Source of the DNA: Mycolicibacterium sp. GF69
Lineage (GTDB): Bacteria; Actinomycetota; Actinomycetes; Mycobacteriales; Mycobacteriaceae
Reading direction: 5' to 3'
Assembly (NCBI RefSeq): GCF_003284965.1
Contig: NZ_QMEW01000001.1
Coordinates: 310,001-374,000 of the forward strand
DNA: 64,000 bases
The notes under the pieces were generated by a model that saw only the letters and a list, made by a program, of their open reading frames with translations, was not told where the DNA came from and ran no database searches. The position numbers and the translations under genes are program-made. Below are positions 1-11,500 of the stretch, in pieces; position 1 is the first letter of the stretch, and each line of letters begins with the position of its first letter.

Positions 1-791
1 AAGACCGCGTAGTCCGTTCCGGCGCCGGCCATGATCGCGCTCAGGAACACGACGGACTGGTTGGAGACGCCCGAACCCGTCAACTGGGAGTAGCCGGCCA
101 CCACCGCCTGCGCAATCAACAGCGACGACCCGATGGTGACCAACGGCAGCAGCATCGTGACCACGTTCCGGTAGACCAGCACCAGCACGGTCAGCACCAA
201 CACGCCGATCGCGATCTCGATGGGCAGCCGATCACGGTCCCCCGCGACGGTCAGGTCCGCGGCCGTCGCGGCTGGGCCGGTGACGTAAACGGTGAGTTGG
301 CCGGCCCGGTTGTCTCGGCCGACGTGGTGGGTGATGACGTCGCTTACCCGGTTGAATGAGTCGAAGGCGCGGGGAGTGCCCAACTCACCCTCGAGATTGA
401 CCGGCAGCACCCACGTCGTCTTGTCCTCGCTGGTCAGGAACTGCCGCAGCTGCGGTGTGCTGAGGAAGTCCTGCACCGACACCACATCGGTGACGTCGTC
501 GCGCAACGCGTCGACCACCCTGCGGTACACGGCCTCATCGTCGGGGGTGAGCCCGTTTTCGTTGATGAACGCAATTACCAGCAGGTTGTCCGAACCCGAT
601 TCGTCGAAGGCCTCGGCCATCTTCGCGGCGCTGACGCTCGACGGTGCATCGTCGGGCAAAATGACCAGCGGATGCTTCTGTGCCATCTCGCCGAGGGACG
701 GCAACGTCAGCGGTAGGGCCACGGCCATCGCCGCCCAGATCCCGATAACCACCAACGGCCATCGCAGCATGAGATCGGCTAGACGTCGCAT
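1..791 (-). CDS. mmpL10: MmpL-family RND lipid transporter, N-terminal part (mmpL10-like, cut by window edge)
   Basis: The first 263 residues of an inner-membrane RND transporter are visible; the rest lies beyond base 1. The protein opens with a basic stretch (MRRLADLML) and a hydrophobic TM1, followed by a periplasmic porter domain. At bases 60-1 it reaches TM4 with the MmpL signature GAGTDYAVF, which carries the Asp-Tyr pair used for proton relay. The ATG at 791 follows a purine-rich GTGAGGG, and the gene lies 91 bp downstream of papA on the same strand, so the two probably form one transcript. MmpL10 exports acylated trehaloses (DAT in M. tuberculosis; the TPP precursor in other mycobacteria). 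The mmpL10 assignment is inferred from the papA3/pks context; the family call is certain. Confidence 0.9.
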   Translation of the reverse strand, partial: MRRLADLMLRWPLVVIGIWAAMAVALPLTLPSLGEMAQKHPLVILPDDAPSSVSAAKMAEAFDESGSDNLLVIAFINENGLTPDDEAVYRRVVDALRDDVTDVVSVQDFLSTPQLRQFLTSEDKTTWVLPVNLEGELGTPRAFDSFNRVSDVITHHVGRDNRAGQLTVYVTGPAATAADLTVAGDRDRLPIEIAIGVLVLTVLVLVYRNVVTMLLPLVTIGSSLLIAQAVVAGYSQLTGSGVSNQSVVFLSAIMAGAGTDYAV

Positions 792-882
792 ATCGCCCTC
801 ACCATTGCCTGAATGTCGGGCGTTGCTGGGTCAGGTCCGACATGGACCCCGGAAGGCTCCTGGCCATCGAGATTGCTCCTCG

Positions 883-2304
883 CTATGCGACGCGTCTCCA
901 GTCCCCGTGGTCAGCCACCCGCAGCGACACCGACTTCATCACTTCCAGGTAGCGGATGACCGACTTGCGGGCGACCGGATTGTCGGGATGCAGGATCGCC
1001 ATGGCCGTGCCCTCCCCATACCGGAATATGTAAATCGTCAATTGGTATGAGAAACGGCCATCCGGATAGATTCCGATATTGCTCGCCAATCCCATATCGG
1101 CCGCCGCGAGGACGGCGTTCAGCGGAGCGGCGCCACCGTGCAGGAAATTCGACACCGGAAAGTTCGGCCGCGGCCAATCGAGCCACGGGGCCAACTCCAA
1201 TACGCGGTAATACGACACCCGCGCCATGTCCAGGCCGGAATCGAACGACGCCTGCGCTGCCCATGCGGCCTCGCCGAATGAGGCCGCACCTATTGGGACG
1301 ACGATCGGGATCAGGCCGGTGAACCAGCCCTGCGTCATGAAGTTGTCGTTGCCGGTGCGCGAATCCCTCGGGGTGAGACCGTAATAGGTGAGCGCACCCG
1401 TCAACTCGTGCTCCACCTGCGCGAGGCAGGCGAACAAGCCGCCCACGAAACGAGCGCCTGACGTCGCGCAGGACGATTCGAAGCGGTCGGTCTGCGCGGT
1501 GTCCATCAAAATTTCAGAGGTGATGACGCTGCTGGTCGATTTCCCCGGATCACCCAGCGGAAGCGGGAATTCCGGAAAGCCGCCCGCGTTCTCCTCGGCG
1601 AAGTCGATCCACGTCCGCACCCCTGGCGAATCCAGCGTCAACTCCGACGTATGCGCGCGCTCACGAATGCAGAAATCGTCGAAACTGCCCGCATCGGGAA
1701 GCGTGAGGGCCTCACCGCCTGCGCTCAACGCCGAATACATTCCGTTGGCTTCCAACATTGTTGTGCCGATCAGCGTTGCATCGCCGTGGATATGGTCCAT
1801 CGCGGCGAAGAATGTGAAGAAATCCGCGTTCTGGATTATCCCGAAAGTGAAGCAGGCCCACTCCAACGGATTCGGTATATCCACGACGTGAGCGCGGATT
1901 TCGTCGCTCGTCATGTCACCGTGCTCGACGGGCACGAATTCGATGTCGGCCGGATCCTCGAGGGCACGCCGAATGAACTGTCCGTCATCGGTGCGCTCGA
2001 ACCAACTGCGGAACGTGTCGTGCCGGCGTAGGTATGCGTTGACGGCGTGATCCATCGCCGCAATGTCGCATCGACCGTCCACATCGCAGCTCGCGATGAT
2101 CTGACGAGAGAAATTCAGCCCAATGTTCTTGCGATCGCAATAGTTTTGGAGGTGTTGGCGCTGCATGTAGCTGATCGGCACCGAACTGACCGGCGCTCGT
2201 CGGGCCTTCTCCGCAGCCGCGGGGGTCGGATGCCAGGAGGTGACCGAGCCCGGGTTCAATGACCATTCGTCAAGGGAGCCAACAGTTATCTTCCCAATGC
2301 GCAA
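883..2304 (-). CDS. papA3: PapA-type polyketide-associated acyltransferase (papA3-like)
   Basis: This 473-aa condensation-fold acyltransferase transfers acyl groups onto trehalose in surface glycolipid synthesis. The HxxxD catalytic motif is at H171-x3-D175 (MDHIHGD). The N-terminus (MRIGKITVG, then SWHPTP) and the block TQGWFTGLIPIVVP are typical of the PapA1/A2/A3 branch, and the length matches PapA3. The start is a TTG supported by homology and an AGGA about 8 nt upstream. It is divergent from the large pks and co-directional with the mmpL, the pks-papA3-mmpL10 arrangement of the TPP locus and, with a different Pks, of the DAT locus. TPP rather than DAT is inferred from the bimodular Pks. 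Confidence 0.88.
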   Translation of the reverse strand: MRIGKITVGSLDEWSLNPGSVTSWHPTPAAAEKARRAPVSSVPISYMQRQHLQNYCDRKNIGLNFSRQIIASCDVDGRCDIAAMDHAVNAYLRRHDTFRSWFERTDDGQFIRRALEDPADIEFVPVEHGDMTSDEIRAHVVDIPNPLEWACFTFGIIQNADFFTFFAAMDHIHGDATLIGTTMLEANGMYSALSAGGEALTLPDAGSFDDFCIRERAHTSELTLDSPGVRTWIDFAEENAGGFPEFPLPLGDPGKSTSSVITSEILMDTAQTDRFESSCATSGARFVGGLFACLAQVEHELTGALTYYGLTPRDSRTGNDNFMTQGWFTGLIPIVVPIGAASFGEAAWAAQASFDSGLDMARVSYYRVLELAPWLDWPRPNFPVSNFLHGGAAPLNAVLAAADMGLASNIGIYPDGRFSYQLTIYIFRYGEGTAMAILHPDNPVARKSVIRYLEVMKSVSLRVADHGDWRRVA

Positions 2305-2541
2305 ATCGTCGTCCTGTCGAGCATGGCCGATCCCCCATACGCATCGGCCGTTGCCGGATCAACATACCCTCGCTGCTGCGGCCCTGACTCGGCGTTGGCC
2401 GAACTCCGAACCCCAACCGCGCCCGCGCGACGGGATCGCATGGAATAGTTTTCGGCGGCGTCATTTGGCGCGTCGGGGCTCCCTAAGAACGACATACCGT
2501 TCGCAGACATTGCCCGCCGCGGAAGCAAGGAGGACGACCGC
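2305..2541. promoter_or_regulatory. Divergent promoter region between papA3 and pks
   Basis: This 237-bp gene-free region must hold the promoters for both directions. A strong Shine-Dalgarno AAGGAGG at 2527-2533 sits 8 nt before the pks ATG. I see no convincing -10/-35 pair or long palindrome. Confidence 0.5.
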
Positions 2542-5500
2542 ATGGGAACCGCTGCACGTCTGGCCGAACCGGCCTCCCGTTTCGCAGTAGTCGGCTACGC
2601 CGCACGTTTTCCTGGTGCCCCGGATGCCGACGGGTTCTGGGACGTGCTGCGCGAGGGCCGCGACGCAGTGTCGGAGGTGCCGAAGGACCGCTGGGATGCC
2701 GACGAATTCTTCGATCCCGAAGCCGGGTCGCCGGGCAAGGTCGTGACCCGTCGAGCCGGTTTCATCGACGATGCGTCCGGCTTCGACGCCCCGTTCTTCG
2801 GCATGTCGGCGCGCGAAGTCAGGTTGATGGATCCTCAGCATCGCGTGCTGTTGGAGACGGCATGGCAAGCGGTGGAGCATTCGGGTACCGCGCCGACGGC
2901 GCTGGCGAACAGCAACACCGGCGTCTTCGTGGGAATGTCCACCCACGACTACCTGGGGATGGCGTCGGACCAGCTGGATTACGCCGAGATCGAGGCCTAC
3001 ATGGCCATCGGGACGTCGCACGCGGCCGCAGCGGGCCGGATCAGCTATCGGCTGGGGCTACAGGGCCCGGCCGTCGCGGTCGACACGGCGTGCAGCTCGT
3101 CGCTTGTCGCGATCCATCAGGCTTGCCAAGCGCTGCGCTTGGGCGAATGCGATCTGGCGCTGGCCGGCGGCGTGAACGTCCTGCTCACCCCGGCGACCAT
3201 GATCACCTTCTCCAGCGCGCACATGCTCGCGCCCGACGGGCGGTGCAAGACGTTCGACGCGGCCGCAGACGGCTACGTGCGAGGCGAGGGATGCGGTGTC
3301 ATCGTCATCAAGCGTCTCGAGGACGCGGTTCGCGACGGCGACCGGATCCGAGCGGTGATCCGCGGCAGCGCGGTCAACCAGGACGGCGCATCCGGCGGGT
3401 TGACGGTGCCGAACGGCGTTGCCCAGCAACGTGTTATCACCGACGCACTCAAATGTGCCGACGTGGCGCCCAGCGACGTCGGATATCTGGAGGCACACGG
3501 AACGGGGACGTCGCTGGGCGACCCGATCGAGGCGCAGGCCGCGGGTGCGGTGCTCGGCGCCGGACGTGAGCCCGGTCAGCCGCTGTTGATCGGTTCGGCG
3601 AAGACGAACATCGGACACTTGGAAGCGGCGGCGGGCATCGCGGGTGTCATCAAGGTCATCCTGGCGCTGGAGCATGAGACGCTGCCCAAGCACCTCAACT
3701 TCGAGAACCCGTCCCCCCACATCCCCTGGGACCGGCTTGCCCTGGAAGTGGTCAAAGAAACCATCCCTTGGGAGCGAAACGGTCGGCGCCGCATCGCCGG
3801 CGTCAGTTCGTTCGGATTCGCCGGAACGAACGCGCACGTCATTCTCGAAGAAGCACCGGAGGCGGCCGCCGCACCCGATCCAGCCGGTCATGGCGACGGG
3901 CGGTTCAGCATCCTGCCGCTCTCGGCGCGGACACCCGCCGCGCTGATGAAGATCGCCGACCGGTATCGCGACTGGTTGACCGCCCATCCGGAAGCCACCT
4001 TGGCTGACGTGTGCTGCACCGCAGGCACCGCGCGAGCGCACTTGGAGCACCGGGCCGCGCTGGTGGTGAACTCGAGAGAATCGGCGGTCGAATTACTCGC
4101 CGCGGTCGCCGAAGACCGGCCGGCACCCGGTTTGGTCCGCGCCGAAAGCCATGAGCCACCGAAGACGGCGTGGCTGTTCACCGGTCAGGGCAGCCAGTAC
4201 CCCGGCATGGCCCGCGAGTTGTTCGACACCGAGCCGGTGTTCGCCGAGACTCTGAACCGCTGCGCGGCGGCGGTGGCCGATGTTCTCGAAAAGCCGTTGC
4301 TCGACGTGATCTTCGATGTAGACAGCCCCGGAAACGACGAGACGCTGCGGCAGACCACTTATGCCCAGCCCGCCTTGTTCGCGGTGGAGATGGGTTTGGC
4401 GCGGCTCTGGCAGTCGTGGGGCCTCGAACCCGACGTCGTGCTGGGCCACAGCGTCGGCCAGTATTCGGCGGCCTGTGTCGCGGGCGTGTTCGGCCTCGAG
4501 GATGGCGCCTTGCTGATGGCCGAGCGCGGACGGCTCTTCGGCAGCCTGCCCGCGGGCGGCCGCATGATCGCGGTGTTCACCACCGCCGAGCGTGTCGAGA
4601 GCCTGACCGATGAGTTCCCCAGCCTGTCGGTCGCCGCGTACAACGGCGCCAACACCGTCTTGTCCGGGCCGGCAGATGACCTGGCGACAGCAACGGCAGC
4701 ACTTGCTGCCGACGGCATCCGGTGTGATTGGCTGGACACCAGCCACGCCTTCCACTCGGCGCTGCTGGACCCGATCCTCGATGAGTTCGAATCGTTCGCT
4801 CAGCAGATCGATTACCAAGCGCCACAGCGGATATTGATCGACAACCGCACCGGTGCCGCGCTCGGCAGAAGCGTCACGCTCGATGGGGCCTACTGGCGAC
4901 GACATGCGCGCCAGCCGGTGGAGTTCGCGAAGAGCGTGCGCTGCCTCGCCGATATGAACTGCAAGCTGCTGCTCGAGATCGGGCCGCGCCCGGTACTCAC
5001 CGCCGCAGCGCTCAGCGCGTGGCCCGACCCGGCCACCGCACCCCGGGCCATCGCATCGATGCGCCGAAACACCGCCGACCACCGGCAGATCACCGAAGCC
5101 CTGGCCGATGCGTACGTGCTGGGCCAGCTGCCCCGGTTCGCCGCGTTCGGCCAGTCAGGTGCACGAAAGCTCGACCTGCCCACTTATCCGTTCGAGCACC
5201 GCGAATACTGGTTTTCAGACGACCGGGATCACGTCGGGCAGCAAGGCAATTCGCTCGCGCGCACCGAGGCGATCGGTCTCCTCGAAGACGGGCGGATCGA
5301 AGACCTCGCAGTGCTGCTCGACGGTGCGGACGACCAGCGCACCCTCGAGGTGTTGAGCAGGCTCGCCGCACAGCACAACCAAGAACGCCGGACCCAGTCC
5401 ATCGCTGACGACCGCTACGAGATCTGCTGGGAGCAGATCCCTGCTGCGCCCCGCGGCTCCAAAGCCGTCGAGGCGTCGACGTGGGTCCTTGTCGGTGACG

Positions 5501-8500
5501 ACACCGACGCAACCCGCCCTCTGGTCGAAGCACTGGCCGCCCGTGGCCAGCAGTACCTGTTCACCGGGCTGCCGACGTCGGATGCCGACGAGGAGAAGCT
5601 GGTAGACACCTTGCGCGCTGCGGCGGTGGATGATTCGGCACTCCGTATCGTGCACGTGGCGGCGCTCGACTCCGAAACCGCGCCATCGATGAGGTCCCTG
5701 CTGCGGATGCAGCACCGCACCCTCGGCGGCACACGCCGGCTCTTCCGCGCCGCGGCGGCAGCCGATCTGCGCAGGCCCATCTGGGTGGTGACCCGAGGTG
5801 CGCAGCGTGTCATCGACTCTGACGATGTGGCGCCGGACCAGAGCTGTCTCTGGGGCTTCGGTCGGGCCGCCTCGCTCGAGCTTCCGCATTTATGGGGCGG
5901 CCTGGCGGACCTGTCAGAAGACGCTGCCAGCGAAGTCGACGAATGGTCGCGGCTACTCGACCGGATCGCCACACCGCGCGATTCGGACGTCACCGAAGAC
6001 CAGATCGCGCTGAGGGGCCAGACGGTTCACGTCCCCAGGCTGGTGCGCCGCGCCGGACCGCCGAGCGGCACGCCTTTTGAACTGCGCACGGACGCAACAT
6101 ATCTGGTGACCGGAGGGCTCGGTTCGATCGGGCTGGAGATCGCCGGATACCTTGCTGCACACGGTGCCCGCCATCTGGTACTGACCGGTCGACGCGCGCC
6201 CAGCGATGCCGCGCAACAGCGCATCGACGCGCTGAGCGCGCAGCACGGCTGCGAATTCCGCGTCATCGCCGCCGACGTCGCCGATGCGCACGATGTCGCG
6301 CGCCTGCTGGCGACGGTACAGGACGAGCTACCGCCGTTGGCCGGCATCGTCCACGCCGCCGGTGAGATCGGCACCACCCCGCTGACCAATCTGGAGGATG
6401 CCGAAGTCGACCGTGTGTTCGCCGGAAAGGTCTGGGGCGCCTGGCATCTGAGTGAGACGGCGACCGATCTGCAGCTCGACTTCTTCATCAGTACCTCGTC
6501 GATTGCCTCGGTCTGGGGCGGGTACGGCCAGACCGCGTACGGCGCGGCGAACGCGTTCCTCGACGGGCTGGCCTGGCGCCTGCGTGAGCGGGGCATCGTC
6601 GGACTCAGCGTCAATTTCGGTCCGTGGTCGGGCGGAATGGCCGACGCGCAGTCCCGCGCGCGGCTGGATCAGCGTGGCGTTGCGACGTTGTCACCGACTG
6701 ACGCGCTGGCAGGTCTGACCGACGCCGTGGCGGCCTCGTCGGGACAGGGCCCCGCACAAGGTGTGGTGGCCCGAATCGACTGGGCCCGTTTCCTACCGCT
6801 GTACCAGCAGGCGGGGCGGCGCGCGTTCCTCGCCGAGCTGGAGCTCGAGACTTCGGCTCAGCGCACGGCCGCGACGCCGACACAGACCGGCCGGACCGAA
6901 CTGGTCGAGCGGCTGACGAACGCGCCGGTGCAGCAACGTAGGAAGCTTTTGACCGATCACCTGCGCAACGCGGTCGCGGAGGTGACACGCGTCGACGTCG
7001 CCGAGATCCGCGAAGAGGCAGGGTTCTTCGACCTCGGTATGGATTCGCTGATGGCCGTCGAACTACGGCGCCGTATCGAACAGGCGATCGGTAAAGAGAT
7101 ACCGGTCACCCTGGTGATGGATCACCCCCGAGTGTCCGACGCGACGGACTATCTGCTCGGCGACGTGCTCGGGCTCAGCGAGCAGGTCCCGACGTCCGGA
7201 CCGGCGTCGGCGGCGCCCACCCGCACCGACGAGCCGATCGCGATCATCGCGGTGTCGTGCCGATTCCCCGGCGCTCCCGACCCGGAGTCCTTCTGGGAGG
7301 TGCTGGCGGGCGGGGTCGATGCGATCCGGGAAGTCCCGGACGACCGGTTCGACATCGATGAGTTCTACGACCCGGATCTCGACGCTTCCGGTAAGACCTA
7401 CACGCGCTTCGGCGGTTTCCTCGACGGGATCGACGGATTCGACCCCGAGTTCTTCGGTATCTCGCCGCGCGAGGCCGTGTGGATCGAGCCGCAGCAGCGG
7501 TTAATGCTCGAAACCGTGTGGGAAGGCCTCGAAAGGGCCGGGTACGCGCCGGCGACGCTGCGCGGAAGCCGAACCGGAGTCTTCGTCGGCGTGGCGGCCA
7601 ACGAGTACGCGCACCTGCTGTCGGCGGAGCCGATCGACAAGATCGAACCCCACTTCATCACCGGCAATGCGCTCAACGCCGTTTCCGGCCGAGTTGCCTT
7701 CGCGCTGGGACTCGAAGGGCCTGCGGTAGCGGTCGATACCGCGTGCAGTTCGGCTTTGGTCGCCGTGCACCAGGCTTGTCAGGCATTGCATTCCGGTGAC
7801 TGCGACTTGGCGTTGGCCGGCGGTGTGAACGTCTTGCTGAGCCCGGTGACAATGGTGGCCGCATCACGGGCCCGAATGCTGTCACCGGACGGTCGGTGTA
7901 AGACCTTCGACGCCTCCGCCGACGGTTATGTGCGCAGTGAGGGCTGCGGGGTTCTCGTCCTCAAACGCCTCAGCGATGCGGTACGCGACGGCGATCGGGT
8001 CTGCGCCGTCATCCCGAGCACTGCGGTCAATCAGGACGGCGCTTCCAGCGGTTTGACGGTGCCCAACGGTGGTGCGCAGCAGCGGCTCATCGGGACGGCG
8101 TTGGCCCGTGCCGGGCTGGCGGGCGGGGATGTCGATTACCTCGAAGCGCATGGGACGGGCACCCCGCTGGGCGACCCGATCGAGGTGCAGGCCGCCGCGG
8201 CCGCGTACGGCGCCGCCCGTGATGCGGACAGACCGTTGCTGATGGGCTCGGTCAAGAGCAATATCGGTCACCTCGAATCCGCTTCTGGCGCAGCAGGTCT
8301 GATCAAGGTCGTGTTGTCGCTGCAACACGAGACGCTGCCGCAGAGCCTGCATTTCGACAATCCCTCCCCACACATACCGTGGGACTCACTGCCGGTGCGG
8401 GTGGTGGACAAGACGATGCCGTGGCAGCCGAACGGCAGGCCGAGGCGCGCCGGGGTGAGTTCCTTCGGGTTCACCGGCACGAACGCGCACGTGCTCGTCG

Positions 8501-11500
8501 AGGAGGCGCCCGCCCAGTCCGCGCCAACCCACGTCGATACGACGGGCGAAGCCGTGGCGGCTCCACAGCCGGACGACGGCGAGCAGCCCGCCGCCAACGT
8601 GCTGGTGCTGTCCGCGCGGTCACCGGAAGCGCTGGCGGCGTCGGCGCAACGGTACGAGGCCTGGCTGGGCGCCCACCCGGACGTCGATCTCGCCGATGTG
8701 TGCCTCACCGCGGGTACGGGGCGGTCGCATTTCGAACATCGCGCTGCGCTGGTCGTGGATTCGGTCGACGGTGCGCGCGAGAGCCTGACCGAGCTGGCCG
8801 GCAACCGGCTTCGGCCCGGTGTCGTACGGGGCGAGCACACCCATCACCCGACCACGGCGTGGTTGTTCACCGGCCAGGGCAGCCAATACCCCGGCATGGC
8901 TCGGCAGCTGTTCCGCACAGAGCCGGTTTTCGCCGACACCATGAGACGGTGCGCTGATGCGGTCGATGCCATCCTGCCGCGACCACTGCTGGAGGTCTTG
9001 TTCGGCAACGATCGCGAGTCCGGAGAAATGCTGCGGCACACGTCGTTTGCGCAGCCCGCGATCTTCGCCGTCGAGATGGGCCTGGCCCGCCTGTGGCAGT
9101 CGTGGGGTATCGAACCCGACGTGGTGTTGGGGCACAGCGTCGGCCAATACGCAGCGGCATGTGTGGCCGGAGTCTTCAGCATCGAAGACGGTGCACGGCT
9201 GATGGCCGAACGCGGCCGCATGTTCGGCAGCCTGCCCGCAGGAGGTCGCATGGTGGCGGTGTTCGCCGACGCCACGCATGTCGAAAAGGCCGCCGGCGAA
9301 TTCCCGCGGGTGTCGGTCGGCGCCTACAACGGACCCAACACCGTGCTCTCCGGCCCGGGTGAGGATCTCGAACAGCTGGTCGCCGGATTCACTGACGCGG
9401 CAATCCGCTGCACGTGGCTCGAGACCAGTCACGCCTTCCACTCAGAACTGCTGGATCCGGTGCTCGATGAGTTCGAGTCGTATGCCGCGCAAGTGCAGTT
9501 CGCCACTCCGACAATGCCACTGGTCTGCAACCGCACCGGCGCGGTACTCACGGCACAGACCCCGTTGGACGCGCAGTATTGGCGCCGGCATTCCCGTCAA
9601 CCCGTGCAGTTCGCGGAAAGTGTGCGCACCGTGGCGGCGCTCGGCTGCACGGTTTTGATGGAGATCGGCCCGCAACCGGTGCTGACCGGCGCTGCGGTGC
9701 AGGTTTGGCCCGAACACCTGGGCGCGCCGCGAGCGATTGTCTCGCTGCGCAAAGGCGTTGACGAGCGACGCCAGATCGCAGACGCCCTGGCCGCGGCCTA
9801 TGTCGCCGGCCATCGGCCCGATTTCGCTGTGCTGCACCGCCAGCCGGGCCGCAGGCTGGAATTGCCCACCTACCCGTTCCAACGGCGCCGTTTCTGGCCC
9901 AGGACGTCGGGCATCACGGTGGCCGGCGGGGTCGGTCCCGCGTCGTCCGGAATTCTAGGCAGCGCGAAGGATCTCGCGTCCGGCGACTCGGTCTACACCA
10001 GCAGGTTGTCCGTCAAGTCGCTGCCGTGGCTCTCCGACCACGTCATCTACGGCACCGTCGTCGTCCCCGGAGCGACCTACGCCGCGATGGCGTTGGCTGC
10101 GGTCGGTGCACCCGCCCGGGTGACCGATGTGTTCTTCTACGAGCCGATCATCCTGCCCGAGAAGAGTTCCCGCGAAGTACAGCTGACATTGCATCCGCTC
10201 GAGGACTCGGCCGAGGCGGACGAAGCGTGGCGCTTCCAGGTGCACAGCCGTCCCTACGGCGTGCGCGACGCCGAATGGTCGTTGAACGCCGACGGCACTG
10301 TCATGAGCGGAGTCCCCGACGACACGGCCGTACCTCTGTTCGGCGAGGAGGACTCGGTCGAAGACGCAGTCGAGCGACTGGGCCGCATGCGGCCGCAGCA
10401 GTTGTTCGACAGCTTCGCCGACGCTGAACTGGTATGGGGAACGACCTGGTCTGGCTCCCTTAAATCGTTGTGGGTCGGCGACGGTGAGGCACTCGGCGAT
10501 CTGCTCGTCGGCGAAGAGCTGGCCGACCAACTCGGGACCGAGCCGATGCATCCGGTGCTGATGGACCTGTGCACCGGGGTCACCTTTCCGGCGTTCCCTT
10601 CACATCTCGCGCTCGAGCGGGGCATCAATGATCTGTTTCTACCGCTGCGGTACGGGCAGGTCATGTTGCGCGAGAAGATGCCGCGACGGTTCTACTGCCG
10701 CGCGAAGTGGCACGCCAGCGACGTCGAGAACGAAACGCAGGTCTTCGATCTCGACTTCATCGACCGGGACGGTCGACTGCTGGGGGGCATGCGCGAGTTC
10801 ACCGTGAAGCGTGCGCCCCGCGAGGCGCTGCTGCGTGGGCTCGGCGGCGACGCCACCCGGTTGCTCTACACCCTCGGATGGCACGAGGTGCCGCTACCGG
10901 AGTCGACGAGTGACGATGAGGGTACCCGGAATGCGAACGGCCAATGGCTGATCGCCGGGTTCGACGAACTGGCCGCCCATCTTCCCGGTTGCGTCTCCTT
11001 CGACCGGAATGCCGATACGGAACTGCTGGGCGAGGTGTTGGTCCAGGCTCAGGAGCGCGGCATGCCGCTCACCGGCGTCGTCTGGCGCAGCACCGGGCCG
11101 AGCGCAGAAGAAGCCGGGGCCGACACCGGCAGCGCCGCCAGGCGACTCGAAGCCGAGATCGCCAACCTGCTCAGTGCCGTGCACGCCGTGCAGGGCGCCG
11201 ACAACGGCGTGCACCTTCCGAATGGTCTGTGGATCCTCACCGAGCGCGCTGTGGCGACCGAATCCGGTGAGCCGGTCGATCCGGTACAGGCGGCGCTGTG
11301 GGGCTTGGGACGCACCACGATCAACGAGGAACCGGGGGTGCGCTGCAGACTGGTCGATTCCGACGGAACAGAACAGGCCGTGCGCATGCTTGCCGAGCTG
11401 TTGGCCGCACCGGTCGATGAACCGGAACTCGCACTGCGCCAAGGCAAGCTGCTGGCCTCACGCTTGTTGCCGTGGGCCCGAAGCGGTCGTCTCACGGTGC

